A DNA stretch of 64,000 nt, taken from positions 93,566 through 157,565 of the forward strand of contig NZ_LQWV01000023.1 of the NCBI RefSeq assembly GCF_001553855.1, written 5' to 3'. This document shows, piece by piece, positions 29,782 through 37,687 of this stretch. The position numbers were made by a program, and so were the translations under genes. The first letter of the stretch is position 1, and each line of letters starts with the position of its first letter. The stretch comes from Streptococcus gordonii (lineage in GTDB: Bacteria; Bacillota; Bacilli; Lactobacillales; Streptococcaceae). The notes beneath the pieces are model-generated. The model was given only the letters and a program-made list of their open reading frames with translations, made no database searches and had not been told where the DNA came from.

Positions 29782-31473
29782 ATGCGTCATAAATTAAATT
29801 GGAAAGATTGGCTCATTCGTTTAGGGTTAATCTGGTTCTTGGTAACTTTCATTATCTATCCAAACTTTGATTTAGTAGTTAATGTATTTGTAAAAGGTGG
29901 AGAATTTTCACTTGATGTCGTACAACGAGCTCTTAAATCTCAACGTGCGATTCAGAGTATTATGAACAGTTTTAAGTTAGCATTCTCACTAATTATAACT
30001 GTTAATGTTGTTGGTGTACTTTGTGTATTGTTTACGGAATATTTTGATATTAAAGGAGCTAAAATATTAAAACTAGGATACATGACGTCACTAATCTACG
30101 GTGGAGTAGTTTTGGCTACTGGTTATAAATTCGTTTATGGACCATATGGAATGATTACCAAATTTTTACAAGGTATTATTCCATCTTTAGATCCTAACTG
30201 GTTTATTGGTTATGGTGCAGTTCTATTTATTATGACATTTTCTGGTACTGCTAATCACACTTTATTCCTAACTAATACAATTCGTAGTGTAGACTATCAT
30301 ACTATTGAAGCTGCACGTAATATGGGTGCAAAACCATTTACAGTGTTTAGAAAAGTAGTATTGCCAACTCTTATTCCTACTTTATTCGCTCTGACAATTA
30401 TGGTTTTTCTAAGTGGGTTATCAGCAGTAGCAGCACCTATGATTGTTGGTGGGAAAGAATTCCAAACTATTAACCCAATGATCATAACATTTGCTGGAAT
30501 GGGAAATTCTCGTGACTTAGCCGCCTTTCTAGCAATTATTTTGGGTGTTGCCACTACGATTTTGCTTACTATTATGAACAAGATCGAAAAAGGCGGAAAT
30601 TATATTTCTATTTCTAAAACGAAAGCACCTTTGAAAAAACAAAAAATCACATCTAAACCATGGAATATCATTGCACATATTGTTGCTTATGCTTTGTTCA
30701 CTGTTTTCATGTTACCATTGATTTTCATTGTATTGTATTCATTTACTGACCCAGTTGCAATACAGACAGGAAACTTATCATTATCAAACTTTACTTTAGA
30801 TAATTATAAGTTATTCTTTAGTAATAGTGCTGCGTTCTCTCCATTCTTAGTCAGCTTTATATACTCTATTATTGCTGCAACTACTGCAACAGTTCTTGCT
30901 GTTGTGTTTGCGCGAGTAGTTCGTAAACATAAAGCTCGATTTGATTTCTTGTTCGAATACGGAGCTCTTCTTCCTTGGCTATTACCAAGTACACTTCTAG
31001 CAGTTAGTTTATTATTCACTTTCAACCAACCTCAACTTTTAGTCTTTAACCAGATTCTAGTTGGTAGTTTAGTAATTTTGCTAATCGCTTATATTGTTGT
31101 AAAAATTCCATTCTCTTATAGAATGGTACGTGCAATCTTATTTAGTGTTGATGATGAGATGGAGGATGCTGCTAGAAGTATGGGGGCTTCACCATTTTAC
31201 ACAATGATGAAGGTTATTATTCCTTTCATCTTGCCGGTTGTTCTCTCTGTTATCGCACTCAACTTTAACTCTTTATTGACCGATTTCGATTTATCTGTAT
31301 TCCTTTATCATCCATTGGCTCAACCATTAGGTATTACGATTCGTTCTGCAGGTGATGAAACAGCAACATCTAACGCACAAGCTCTTGTATTCGTTTATAC
31401 AATTATTCTAATGATTATTTCTGGAACTGTGTTATACTTCACACAGAGACCACGCGGTAAGAAAAGGAAATAG
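29782..31473 (+). CDS. ABC transporter permease with two fused membrane domains
   Basis: A 563-residue membrane protein with about twelve helices. It contains two EAA loops, [20 protein letters not shown] in the first half and [20 protein letters not shown] in the second. A single polypeptide therefore replaces the usual permease dimer. The fusion is typical of the FbpB/AfuB and 2-aminoethylphosphonate groups. It lies directly between the ATPase and mgtC genes, and only two bases separate it from mgtC. Confidence 0.92.
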   Translation: MRHKLNWKDWLIRLGLIWFLVTFIIYPNFDLVVNVFVKGGEFSLDVVQRALKSQRAIQSIMNSFKLAFSLIITVNVVGVLCVLFTEYFDIKGAKILKLGYMTSLIYGGVVLATGYKFVYGPYGMITKFLQGIIPSLDPNWFIGYGAVLFIMTFSGTANHTLFLTNTIRSVDYHTIEAARNMGAKPFTVFRKVVLPTLIPTLFALTIMVFLSGLSAVAAPMIVGGKEFQTINPMIITFAGMGNSRDLAAFLAIILGVATTILLTIMNKIEKGGNYISISKTKAPLKKQKITSKPWNIIAHIVAYALFTVFMLPLIFIVLYSFTDPVAIQTGNLSLSNFTLDNYKLFFSNSAAFSPFLVSFIYSIIAATTATVLAVVFARVVRKHKARFDFLFEYGALLPWLLPSTLLAVSLLFTFNQPQLLVFNQILVGSLVILLIAYIVVKIPFSYRMVRAILFSVDDEMEDAARSMGASPFYTMMKVIIPFILPVVLSVIALNFNSLLTDFDLSVFLYHPLAQPLGITIRSAGDETATSNAQALVFVYTIILMIISGTVLYFTQRPRGKKRK

Positions 31474-31475
31474 TA

Positions 31476-32186
31476 ATGCAAACATCCAGTATAGGACTAT
31501 CGAACATCGAAATTATAATTAGAGTCGTATTATCTTTGGTCATTGGAAGTATTTTTGGCTTAGAAAGAGGAAGTAAATCTCAACCAGCAGGTATTCGTAC
31601 ACATAGTATTGTTTGTATGGCTGCTTGTTTAATTATGATGACTAATGAATTCGTATCTTATAAGTTTGGAACAGGAGATCCAACACGTTTAGGTGCTCAG
31701 GTTATATCTGGTGTTGGTTTTCTTGGAGCTGGAACAATTCTAATCACAGATAAAAAGAAGGTTACGGGTCTGACAACTGCAGCAGGAATCTGGGCTTCAG
31801 CAGGAATAGGTTTAGCTATTGGAGTAGGTTTTTATCAAGGTGCTCTGTTAGTAGCTATTTCTGTTTGGAGTGTGATTTCTATGTTTCAGCCTTTAAAAAA
31901 ATATCTTCAAAGTCGTTCAAAAGTTATTGAATTATATATTGTAGTTAAATCTACTGAGGCATATAATCGAGTATTAGTTTATTGTGCAGAAAATGGAATT
32001 CGATTGACTGATTCAAGAACTGCTTTTGGAGATGTTAATTCTGAAAGAATTGAATATTTTGATGTTCCAGACAAAAGAATAGCATCATTTATGACTTTAG
32101 AACTTTCAGGTAAGTTTGAACATCTTAAACTAATGGAAGAAATAGCAGATATTGTTGGTGTTATTTATGTTGAAGAAGTTAGTTGA
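31476..32186 (+). CDS. MgtC/SapB family membrane protein, first copy
   Basis: A 236-residue protein with an N-terminal membrane domain of about five helices, including SIFGLERGSKSQPAGIRTHS and GAGTILITDKKKVTGLTTAAGIWASAG, the MgtC signature. An ACT-like soluble C-terminal domain follows. MgtC proteins help cells under low magnesium and, in several species, influence ATP synthase and phosphate uptake. It is the last gene of cargo operon 2, two bases after the permease. Confidence 0.9.
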   Translation: MQTSSIGLSNIEIIIRVVLSLVIGSIFGLERGSKSQPAGIRTHSIVCMAACLIMMTNEFVSYKFGTGDPTRLGAQVISGVGFLGAGTILITDKKKVTGLTTAAGIWASAGIGLAIGVGFYQGALLVAISVWSVISMFQPLKKYLQSRSKVIELYIVVKSTEAYNRVLVYCAENGIRLTDSRTAFGDVNSERIEYFDVPDKRIASFMTLELSGKFEHLKLMEEIADIVGVIYVEEVS

Positions 32187-32194
32187 TATAGAAT

Positions 32195-32232
32195 AAACAA
32201 AGGGGCAGTTATTCTTGTCCCTTTGTTTTTTA
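32195..32232 (+). terminator. Terminator of cargo operon 2
   Basis: ACAAAGGG and CCCTTTGT pair around about 13 bases, followed by six T. Confidence 0.9.
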
Positions 32233-32280
32233 GATTAAAAATTACTCAAGATTATTTTCAATGTATAAAGGTGTACATAA

Positions 32281-32643
32281 ATGAAGGTGTATAATATTAA
32301 TTTTGACTGTGGAAGAATAACGTATTTTGAATATAATTCTTTAATGCAAGTGTACAGATTTCATTCTTTTTATGATATTTGTGAAATGGTATTTTCGTCT
32401 TCTTTACCAGCTGATGATATACTAACAAAGCTTATTGATAAAGAAAAGATTATTCCGATCTTAGACTGCTATGTTCAAATGTTATTAGATACATTTATAG
32501 TTTCAATAGATTTTACCGTAAATGATTCTTTACATTTTTATGGTAATTTATTTTCATACAAATTTATCAGATGTGAAATAGAAAAAATTGTAAAGAATAA
32601 AGATTTGAACTGTCAATGTTGTTTTTTTGAATCAGAAGAATAG
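32281..32643 (+). CDS. Hypothetical protein, 120 residues
   Basis: I do not recognise this protein. It is AT-rich, Phe/Tyr- and Cys-containing (NCQCCFFESEE at the C-terminus), with no signal peptide and no clear membrane segment. The ATG has no strong ribosome site (GGTGTACATAA precedes it), so it may be poorly expressed. It lies between the operon 2 terminator and the LacI-family gene. A role in the cargo regulon is possible but unsupported. Confidence 0.5.
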   Translation: MKVYNINFDCGRITYFEYNSLMQVYRFHSFYDICEMVFSSSLPADDILTKLIDKEKIIPILDCYVQMLLDTFIVSIDFTVNDSLHFYGNLFSYKFIRCEIEKIVKNKDLNCQCCFFESEE

Positions 32644-32772
32644 AGTACAAAATTTAAGATTATTTGAATTAAAGTTAAGGTTATAATACATTAAGATATT
32701 TTACTAAATTATCTTGTTTTAAAAAGTAAATATTGTATAATAATCATATAAAGGCCATAATGGAGGACGGAA

Positions 32773-33774
32773 GTGAAAAATATAAATGATAAAAAGGTAA
32801 CTATTTATGATATTGCAAATTTATCAGGTTTTTCTCCAAAGACAGTTTCACGTGTTATAAATGGTGGTGAAAAGGTAAAAGAAGAGACTTATCAAGCTAT
32901 AAAAAAAGTCATTGATGAATTATCGTATGTTCCAAATGCATATGCGAAAAATTTGACTAAGAAAGAAACTATAAACATTTTGATTTCTGTTAAAAAGATT
33001 GATTCATTTCCTTTGATTTGGTTTCAAACTTTGCTAGATAAAGTTTTACAAACTTGTAAGGAGTTTGGTGTAAACGCTATTGTTGAATACTTTGGTGAAG
33101 AAGATACAATTAGTAATTCAATAATTTCAAGTACTGGAAGCTTAATAGATGGAGTAATAGTATTTTATGAAAGTAAAGACGATATTAGGATTAATTACTT
33201 ACAGAAGAATAGTATGCCTTTCATAGTTTTTGGAGAATCTCGAACACCGAATGTCGTTTATGTATCTAATAACAATTTTCAAGCTACTTATGACATGATG
33301 AAATTAGTATCAGAAGAGAATATTGATAGTATGTGGTTACTTATGGGAGGAGAGTCTCTTGTTAATAAGGATCGTGAAAGAGGTATTCGTACTTTTCTGA
33401 CTGATAAAAATTATTTAATGGATTTACAAGTTATTTATGGTTTAACTACAATTGATTCAGTTTATTCATATGCTATAAACCATTTAACTAAACAAAACCA
33501 TCCAGATATGATATTTGTTTCTGGGGACGAGAAGGTTCAGGGACTGATTCGTGCGTGTTATGAGAAGGGAATTATCATTCCTGATGATATTTCCATAATT
33601 GGTTTTGATAATATTCCTATTTCTCAATATTATACTCCGGCTTTGTCTACGATTTCTCCTAATTATGCTATGTTAGCAAAAGAAATGATAGAAGGTGTTT
33701 TAGCAATCATTAATGGAGAAAATATAGAATCTGTGGAAGTATCTTCAAAGATTGTTAGAAGACAAAGTTTTTAA
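32773..33774 (+). CDS. LacI family transcriptional regulator
   Basis: A 333-residue regulator. The LacI helix-turn-helix is VTIYDIANLSGFSPKTVSRV with the hinge helix NAYAKNLTKK, followed by a periplasmic-binding-like sensor domain (GVIVFYES, FVSGDEKVQGL, ISIIGFDN). The start is a GTG at 32773 preceded by TGGAGG. Its likely operators are the three TGACAYCGRTGTCA sites in the cargo region. None is seen at its own promoter, so it is probably not autoregulated through that motif. The effector is probably a sugar or sugar phosphate. Confidence 0.93.
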   Translation: MKNINDKKVTIYDIANLSGFSPKTVSRVINGGEKVKEETYQAIKKVIDELSYVPNAYAKNLTKKETINILISVKKIDSFPLIWFQTLLDKVLQTCKEFGVNAIVEYFGEEDTISNSIISSTGSLIDGVIVFYESKDDIRINYLQKNSMPFIVFGESRTPNVVYVSNNNFQATYDMMKLVSEENIDSMWLLMGGESLVNKDRERGIRTFLTDKNYLMDLQVIYGLTTIDSVYSYAINHLTKQNHPDMIFVSGDEKVQGLIRACYEKGIIIPDDISIIGFDNIPISQYYTPALSTISPNYAMLAKEMIEGVLAIINGENIESVEVSSKIVRRQSF

Positions 33775-33798
33775 TCGGTAAAAAATACCGATTTTTTT
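33773..33798 (+). terminator. Terminator of the lacI-family gene
   Basis: AATCGGTA-AAAAA-TACCGATT is a perfect 8-bp stem followed by a T-run. Confidence 0.92.
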
Positions 33799-33800
33799 GT

Positions 33801-33851
33801 TTGATAAAATATTAAAATAGTAGTAGAATATGGTTCATGACACCGATGTCA
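33801..33851 (+). promoter_or_regulatory. Promoter and operator of the second mgtC
   Basis: TTGATA (33801) and TAGAAT (33824) are 17 bases apart. TGACACCGATGTCA (33838-33851) is identical to the operator at 26845 and lies in the same place relative to the -10. Confidence 0.82.
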
Positions 33852-33873
33852 TTTTAGAGTGGGGGCTGGATTA

Positions 33874-34575
33874 ATGTCTACAATTTTTAATCATTCATTT
33901 AATGGTATTGTCGAGTTAAGGCATGTTATTTCAATATTAATCGCTTGTGCATGTGGGTGGGCAATTGGTTATGAGCGTAAGGCACGTAACAAGCAAGCAG
34001 GAGTCAAAACGCATATAATTGTTGCTTTAACATCTGCTTTAATGATGATTCTTTCAAAAGAAGCATTTTTAGACACACCATCCTATGATACTTCAAGGGT
34101 CGCAGCTCAAATTGTTAGTGGCATTAGCTTTATAGGTGGGGGTATTATTTTTACTCGGGATAAGAAAGTTAGTGGAATCACTACTGCTGCAGGCATATGG
34201 GCTACTGCTGGTATAGGTATGGCAATTGGTGCTGATTTTTGGATATTTGGTTCCTTTTGTAGTTTCATAGTTGTTCTTGTGCAATTAGTGACACACAGTA
34301 ATGGTAGAAATCATGAAATTTATCAAGCAAAGATAGTGTTAGAAACTAATGATATTTCTTTACTTGGTAAGATTTATACTAATCTAGGGACACTTGATTT
34401 CAGAAAATATAATGTTGAGTTAAAAGAACAGTTGTCTAATAATTCTTATGATATTTTGATTTCAATTGAGAATGATAAGGAGATTTCGATTATAGATATT
34501 GAGGATTTCTTACTTAATGAAGATAAAAATATAAAAATAAAAGAGTTTAAGCTAAAGAATTATATGAAGAGTTGA
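33874..34575 (+). CDS. MgtC/SapB family membrane protein, second copy
   Basis: A 233-residue MgtC homologue with the same N-terminal membrane domain (GWAIGYERKARNKQAGVKTH, SGITTAAGIWATAGIGMAIG) and a diverged soluble C-terminus. It is monocistronic and has its own copy of the LacI-type operator. The ATG at 33874 is preferred to an upstream in-frame start. Two MgtC proteins in one regulon suggest that cation or phosphate homeostasis is tied to use of the imported compound. Confidence 0.88.
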   Translation: MSTIFNHSFNGIVELRHVISILIACACGWAIGYERKARNKQAGVKTHIIVALTSALMMILSKEAFLDTPSYDTSRVAAQIVSGISFIGGGIIFTRDKKVSGITTAAGIWATAGIGMAIGADFWIFGSFCSFIVVLVQLVTHSNGRNHEIYQAKIVLETNDISLLGKIYTNLGTLDFRKYNVELKEQLSNNSYDILISIENDKEISIIDIEDFLLNEDKNIKIKEFKLKNYMKS

Positions 34576-34604
34576 AAAATTTGAATATAAAAGTTTTAAA
34601 GTCG

Positions 34605-34812
34605 ATGAAATAAATAGCACTATCATTAGATAGTGTTATTTTTTTGTTTTCATTGTAGAATTGTGTAGCAATTTCTTTAACATAATTTTCATATTTTACT
34701 GGAATTTCAGCATTAGAAATATAGTGTTGGTAATTGAAACTATCATCAATTGGATATTCACTATTTACTAGGTCCATAAAATCAAGGATTCTTCCTGTTT
34801 CAGTATCAGATT
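34605..34812 (-). pseudogene. Truncated duplicate of the ImmA C-terminus
   Basis: The leftward frame encodes a near copy of the C-terminal part of the ImmA protein at 36108-36533 (VNSEYPIDDSFNYQHYISNA). It is cut off at its 5' side where it joins nanA-like sequence. About 200 bases of nucleotide sequence are almost identical to 36093-36295, including the terminator hairpin. The piece lacks the HEKHH protease motif and cannot be functional. Confidence 0.88.
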
Positions 34813-34893
34813 ACACCAGTGACCGAAGAAGATCGCCCAGTTGTAGAAGCAGCTGCTCAATTGATTCGTGAAACTAAGGAGCGTTTCCTCTAA
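34810..34893 (+). pseudogene. 3' remnant of a nanA-like gene (N-acetylneuraminate lyase)
   Basis: Twenty-seven codons ending in TAA read ITPVTEEDRPVVEAAA, then LIRETKERFL. They lie directly upstream of a nanK-like gene with its own ribosome site. In streptococci the gene before this ROK kinase is normally the sialic acid lyase, so I infer a nanA tail. The fragment starts abruptly at the duplicated immA piece. Confidence 0.6.
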
Positions 34894-34908
34894 TCAACAG
34901 GAGGCTTT

Positions 34909-35310
34909 ATGACTAATTACGTTGCAATTGATATTGGTGGAACTAATATCAAATATGGTTTGATTGACCAAGATGGACAACTGGTAGAGTCTCACGAAGT
35001 AGCGAATGAGGCACGTAAGGGTGGGCCACATATCTTTCAAAAAACAAAAGAAATTGTAGCTAGCTATCTCGAAAAAGGTGCAGTGGCAGGTGTGGCGATT
35101 TCCTCTGCGGGAATGGTTAATCCAGAAGTTGTCATCCTTGGCGGTGGGATCATGGGACAAGAAGCAATACTAAAACCTAAGATTCGTAAGGCTTTGAAAG
35201 ATGCGCTTGTTCCAAGCTTGGCAGATAAGACGAAACTTGAATTTGCTCATCATCAGAATACTGCTGGTATGCTCGGAGCATATTATCATTTCAGAACCAA
35301 ACAGGACTAG
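34909..35310 (+). pseudogene. ROK-family kinase (nanK-like) with a large internal deletion
   Basis: The 133-residue frame keeps the N-terminal phosphate loop (YVAIDIGGTNIKYGLIDQDG), then jumps from AISSAGMV to NPEVVILGGGIMGQEAIL near the C-terminus. It lacks the catalytic Asp and the zinc-binding centre of the roughly 290-residue family. The frame is preserved across the join, so about 160 codons were lost in frame. It is probably inactive. The upstream nanA tail and the following terminator mark a decayed sialic acid catabolic operon. Confidence 0.85.
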
Positions 35311-35336
35311 AGAGAACGCATATGTTCTCTCTTTTT
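35309..35336 (+). terminator. Terminator after the nanK remnant
   Basis: AGAGAGAAC and GTTCTCTCT form a perfect 9-bp stem followed by TTTTT. Confidence 0.92.
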
Positions 35337-35448
35337 AAGTAGATTGAGTATTAAAAATATACTTGTATAGAGATTAAATTTTGAAAATTGATATTAAATC
35401 CATTATGAAGATAATTTTAAAAACTGTTGGAAACGCTAACATTTCTAC

Positions 35449-35477
35449 TTGCTTTTTCACCATATTTTATGTATAAT
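35449..35477 (+). promoter_or_regulatory. Promoter of a candidate small RNA
   Basis: TTGCTT (35449) and TATAAT (35472) are 17 bases apart, with no well-placed reading frame downstream. Confidence 0.65.
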
Positions 35478-35483
35478 AATCAT

Positions 35484-35640
35484 GTACCAAAAAGTGTACA
35501 ATTTCCTGAATAAGGTGTCACTCCTAAATTATGACACTTTATGTCCTTTATTAATTTCGAGGGAATGTTTTCAATTTATTCAATCAATTCCCCCGAAGGG
35601 ACTAAAACAGACCGTAGTTCTCCCAACTACGGTTTTTTTT
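35484..35640 (+). ncRNA. Candidate small RNA, about 157 nt
   Basis: Between the promoter and a very strong terminator (CCGTAGTT-CTCCC-AACTACGG plus eight T, 35612-35640) lie three potential helices: GTAC..GTAC, GGTGTCA..TGACACTT, and CGAGGGAAT paired with ATTCCCCCG. No conserved protein is encoded. I do not recognise the RNA class. Confidence 0.55.
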
Positions 35641-35792
35641 ATGAAGAATATTGGAGGTAGATTTTTTATTGTAGAAATGTGATTGAAAAATTAATTGAAA
35701 TTTACGAGTAACTACTATATTGAATTATAAGATTAAAGGTGGTAAAATAAGAATGCGTATAATAATTAAATGTAAGTTGTTAGGAGAACGAG

Positions 35793-36086
35793 ATGGATAT
35801 TTTAGAAATAAATTATGATGATAAAGTACCCTTTATTTTTAAACCGAAATTGAATTATCTTATTGATGTTTTTTTGGAAGAGTATTCAGATGAATTAGCA
35901 ACCTTAGATGAACTACAACAAAAAGTCTTTGAAGAGGAGTACATTCTATGTGATTGTGAATTATACAATATGATTTTTAGATTTTATAAGGGAGAGAAAA
36001 GAAGTTGGAGAGAGGATAAAAGAAGCATGATGTCAGTTTCTTGTAATGGAGACTATTGTGGTGATGTATTCTTTGATGGAATTTAA
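35793..36086 (+). CDS. Hypothetical acidic protein, 97 residues
   Basis: I do not recognise a family. The protein is acidic (for example EEYSDELATLDELQQKVFEE), apparently soluble, with two Cys near CDCEL and one in SCNGDYCGD. A TTAGGAGAACGAG ribosome site supports translation. It lies between the sRNA candidate and the immA gene, which runs the other way, and shares its terminator region. Small acidic proteins near ICE regulatory genes are common, but no function can be stated. Confidence 0.6.
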   Translation: MDILEINYDDKVPFIFKPKLNYLIDVFLEEYSDELATLDELQQKVFEEEYILCDCELYNMIFRFYKGEKRSWREDKRSMMSVSCNGDYCGDVFFDGI

Positions 36087-36097
36087 TTAGAAAAAAT

Positions 36098-36125
36098 AAC
36101 ACTATCATTAGATAATGTTATTTTT
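36098..36125. terminator. Terminator shared by 35793 and convergent immA
   Basis: AACACTATC-ATTA-GATAATGTT with flanking A-run and T-run. A second copy stands at 34617-34646 in the duplicated segment. Confidence 0.75.
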
Positions 36126-36533
36126 TTTGTTTTCATTGTAGAATTGTGTAGCAATTTCTTTAACATAATTTTCATATTTTACTGGGATTTCAGCATTAGA
36201 AATATAGTGTTGGTAATTGAAACTATCATCAATTGGATATTCACTATTTACTAGGCTCATAAAATCAAGGATTCTTCCTTTTTCAGTATCAGATTCAATG
36301 TGATTTTTAAATGTCTCAATTTGAGATAAAGAGTTGTTACAATCATCATTAATGAGATGATGTTTTTCGTGAAGAAGTATATTTATTTTTTCAATATCAG
36401 TCGTATCGGAACTAAGGAAAATAAAGTGTTTGTTATTTGCAAGTACATATCGTCCTTTGCAGTCTAAGTTATCAAGAATGACAACTTTGCAATTTAATTG
36501 CTCAATCTCTTTTATAACTTTATTTAAATTCAT
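36108..36533 (-). CDS. ImmA/IrrE-family metallopeptidase
   Basis: A 141-residue zinc protease-like protein with the HEKHH motif (ILLHEKHHLIND), the ImmA signature. In ICEBs1, ImmA cleaves the repressor ImmR to switch on excision and transfer. Here it is encoded two bases after an XRE repressor on the same strand, so the same anti-repressor role is likely. The signal that activates it cannot be inferred. Part of its C-terminal sequence is duplicated at 34605. Confidence 0.87.
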   Translation of the reverse strand: MNLNKVIKEIEQLNCKVVILDNLDCKGRYVLANNKHFIFLSSDTTDIEKINILLHEKHHLINDDCNNSLSQIETFKNHIESDTEKGRILDFMSLVNSEYPIDDSFNYQHYISNAEIPVKYENYVKEIATQFYNENKKNNII

Positions 36534-36535
36534 AT

Positions 36536-36868
36536 TTATTTTTTATTGGCGAAATAATCTTTCAGATAATTTTTGATAGCTTCTCGGTCGTCATCTGTGA
36601 TAGGGGTACCATCAAAAGCGACTGAATGATTAATAGCAGTATCTAAGTCTATATCAGGATCAGAGTCAAGAATATCTGTTTTCCCCAAAAGATAGTCAGT
36701 AGAAACATTGAAAAAAACAGCTAGTTTTTCCAAAGTTTCATACTTAGGCTTACGTTTACCTTGTTCATAAAGGGCAATATTTTGCTGGCTTGAATTAATA
36801 GACACTGCCAATTCTTTTTGAGTGACTTTAGCTTTTTGCCGAAGTTCTTTCAGTCTGCTAGAAAACAT
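36536..36868 (-). CDS. XRE family repressor (ImmR-like)
   Basis: A 110-residue regulator with a lambda-repressor-like HTH: SRLKELRQKAKVTQKELAVS, then INSSQQNIALYEQGKRKP. A short acidic C-terminus follows that could be the ImmA cleavage region. The start at 36868 is chosen for a GGAGAA site. A longer in-frame start adds an unlikely hydrophobic leader. It is transcribed away from the candidate large RNA, and its probable operator is the perfect inverted repeat at 36947-36968. Confidence 0.88.
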   Translation of the reverse strand: MFSSRLKELRQKAKVTQKELAVSINSSQQNIALYEQGKRKPKYETLEKLAVFFNVSTDYLLGKTDILDSDPDIDLDTAINHSVAFDGTPITDDDREAIKNYLKDYFANKK

Positions 36869-36914
36869 AATTTTTCTCCAATAATAAAAAAATAAAATAA
36901 AAAATAAAAAACTA

Positions 36915-36968
36915 TTGACTTGTAACAACAAATGTAGTATTATATATTTAACAACAAAAGTTGTTAAA
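36915..36968 (+). promoter_or_regulatory. Rightward ICE promoter with repressor operator
   Basis: TTGACT (36915) and TATTAT (36938) are 17 bases apart. TTTAACAAC-AAAA-GTTGTTAAA (36947-36968) is a perfect 9-bp inverted repeat over the expected start site. A weaker AACAACAAATGTAGTA copy overlaps the -10. This is the expected XRE repressor target. Confidence 0.8.
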
Positions 36969-37444
36969 CGAGACCTTTGAAAATTTAATAAAAAAACGTG
37001 TCAGGCAATGATTTACACTGACCAAACACGAATAATAAATGTAGCAATTTAATTATAAGTGATTTCTGGTTAAAAGTCAAGGCTGTTAGTAGTTATAGTC
37101 TTTATATCTACTAATCTTTTATTTGGATCACGTTGGGTGTTTAGTCCTTTCGCCTTAGTAGATAAGAAAAGGGAACTGACGGCTGTGAACAGTCAATGAT
37201 ACTTCGTAGAAGGTAGCTAGAGAGAGATAGTGAAGTCTATATGTCGTATGGTCGGTATGTGAAAGTCAAGTAAATAACTTTTGCTAATGCCTTTAGGTAA
37301 GAAAGAGAGAATATTGAGTTATTCTTGAATTTGTGACTTTGGCGAAGGTAGTAAGCTTATAAGCTGAAAATATGCGAAGATACGAGCATATACATTACCA
37401 GGAATCAGAGAAGGCTTTTGAGAAAAAGTCTTTTTCTGTTTTTT
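36950..37444 (+). ncRNA. Candidate large structured non-coding RNA, about 495 nt
   Basis: There is a promoter and operator at one end and a terminator at the other (AGAGAAGGCTTTT paired with AAAAGTCTTTTTCT, then T-run, 37407-37444). No credible reading frame lies between. Local helices include CGTGTCAG..CTG..ACACG, GTTAGTAG..CTACTAAT, AGCTTATAAGCT and TATGC..GCATA, and GC content is higher than in the flanks. It may belong to a known large class such as GOLLD or ROOL, but I cannot match it by eye. Confidence 0.6.
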
Positions 37445-37474
37445 AAGAAAATAAAATTATTAATAAATACTTCT

Positions 37475-37522
37475 GTTAATTTTCACAAGAGAATATGTTT
37501 GTATTCTTTTATGTGAATTAAC
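37475..37522. repeat. Long imperfect inverted repeat
   Basis: GTTAATTTTCACAAGAGAATA and TATTCTTTTATGTGAATTAAC pair with small bulges around a 6-base loop. It lies downstream of the large RNA terminator and could be an RNA hairpin or a protein or replication site. Confidence 0.6.
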
Positions 37523-37638
37523 AATAGTAAAAGGGGTGAAGATTAGTTATTAAAGATTTATGTATAAGTTTGTCTAGTATAGAAAAATTAATTGATAGAT
37601 AACTTAATGATATACATAGCAAAATGAATTTTTGTTTC

Positions 37639-37667
37639 AAAAGTCAGTTGGGAACTGACTTTTTTTA
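37639..37667 (+). terminator. Intrinsic terminator upstream of the adhesin gene
   Basis: AAAGTCAGTT-GGG-AACTGACTTT plus a T-run. It stands before the adhesin ribosome region, so it could be an attenuator for the transfer operon. Confidence 0.88.
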
Positions 37668-37687
37668 TTTATAGAAAAGGAGAGAAA

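Noticed and set aside
27577..31473. Simple ferric-iron ABC transporter
   Set aside because: The family fits, but neighbours are sugar and phosphate genes, no iron-responsive (Fur-type) site is seen, and a LacI-type operator controls the operon. It is not excluded.
34894..35310. Functional short sugar kinase
   Set aside because: The frame is open but lacks the catalytic centre of ROK kinases, so it is treated as a deleted gene.
36869..36931. Longer XRE repressor start with a hydrophobic leader
   Set aside because: The extension reads through the AT-rich promoter region. The internal start at 36868 has a good ribosome site.
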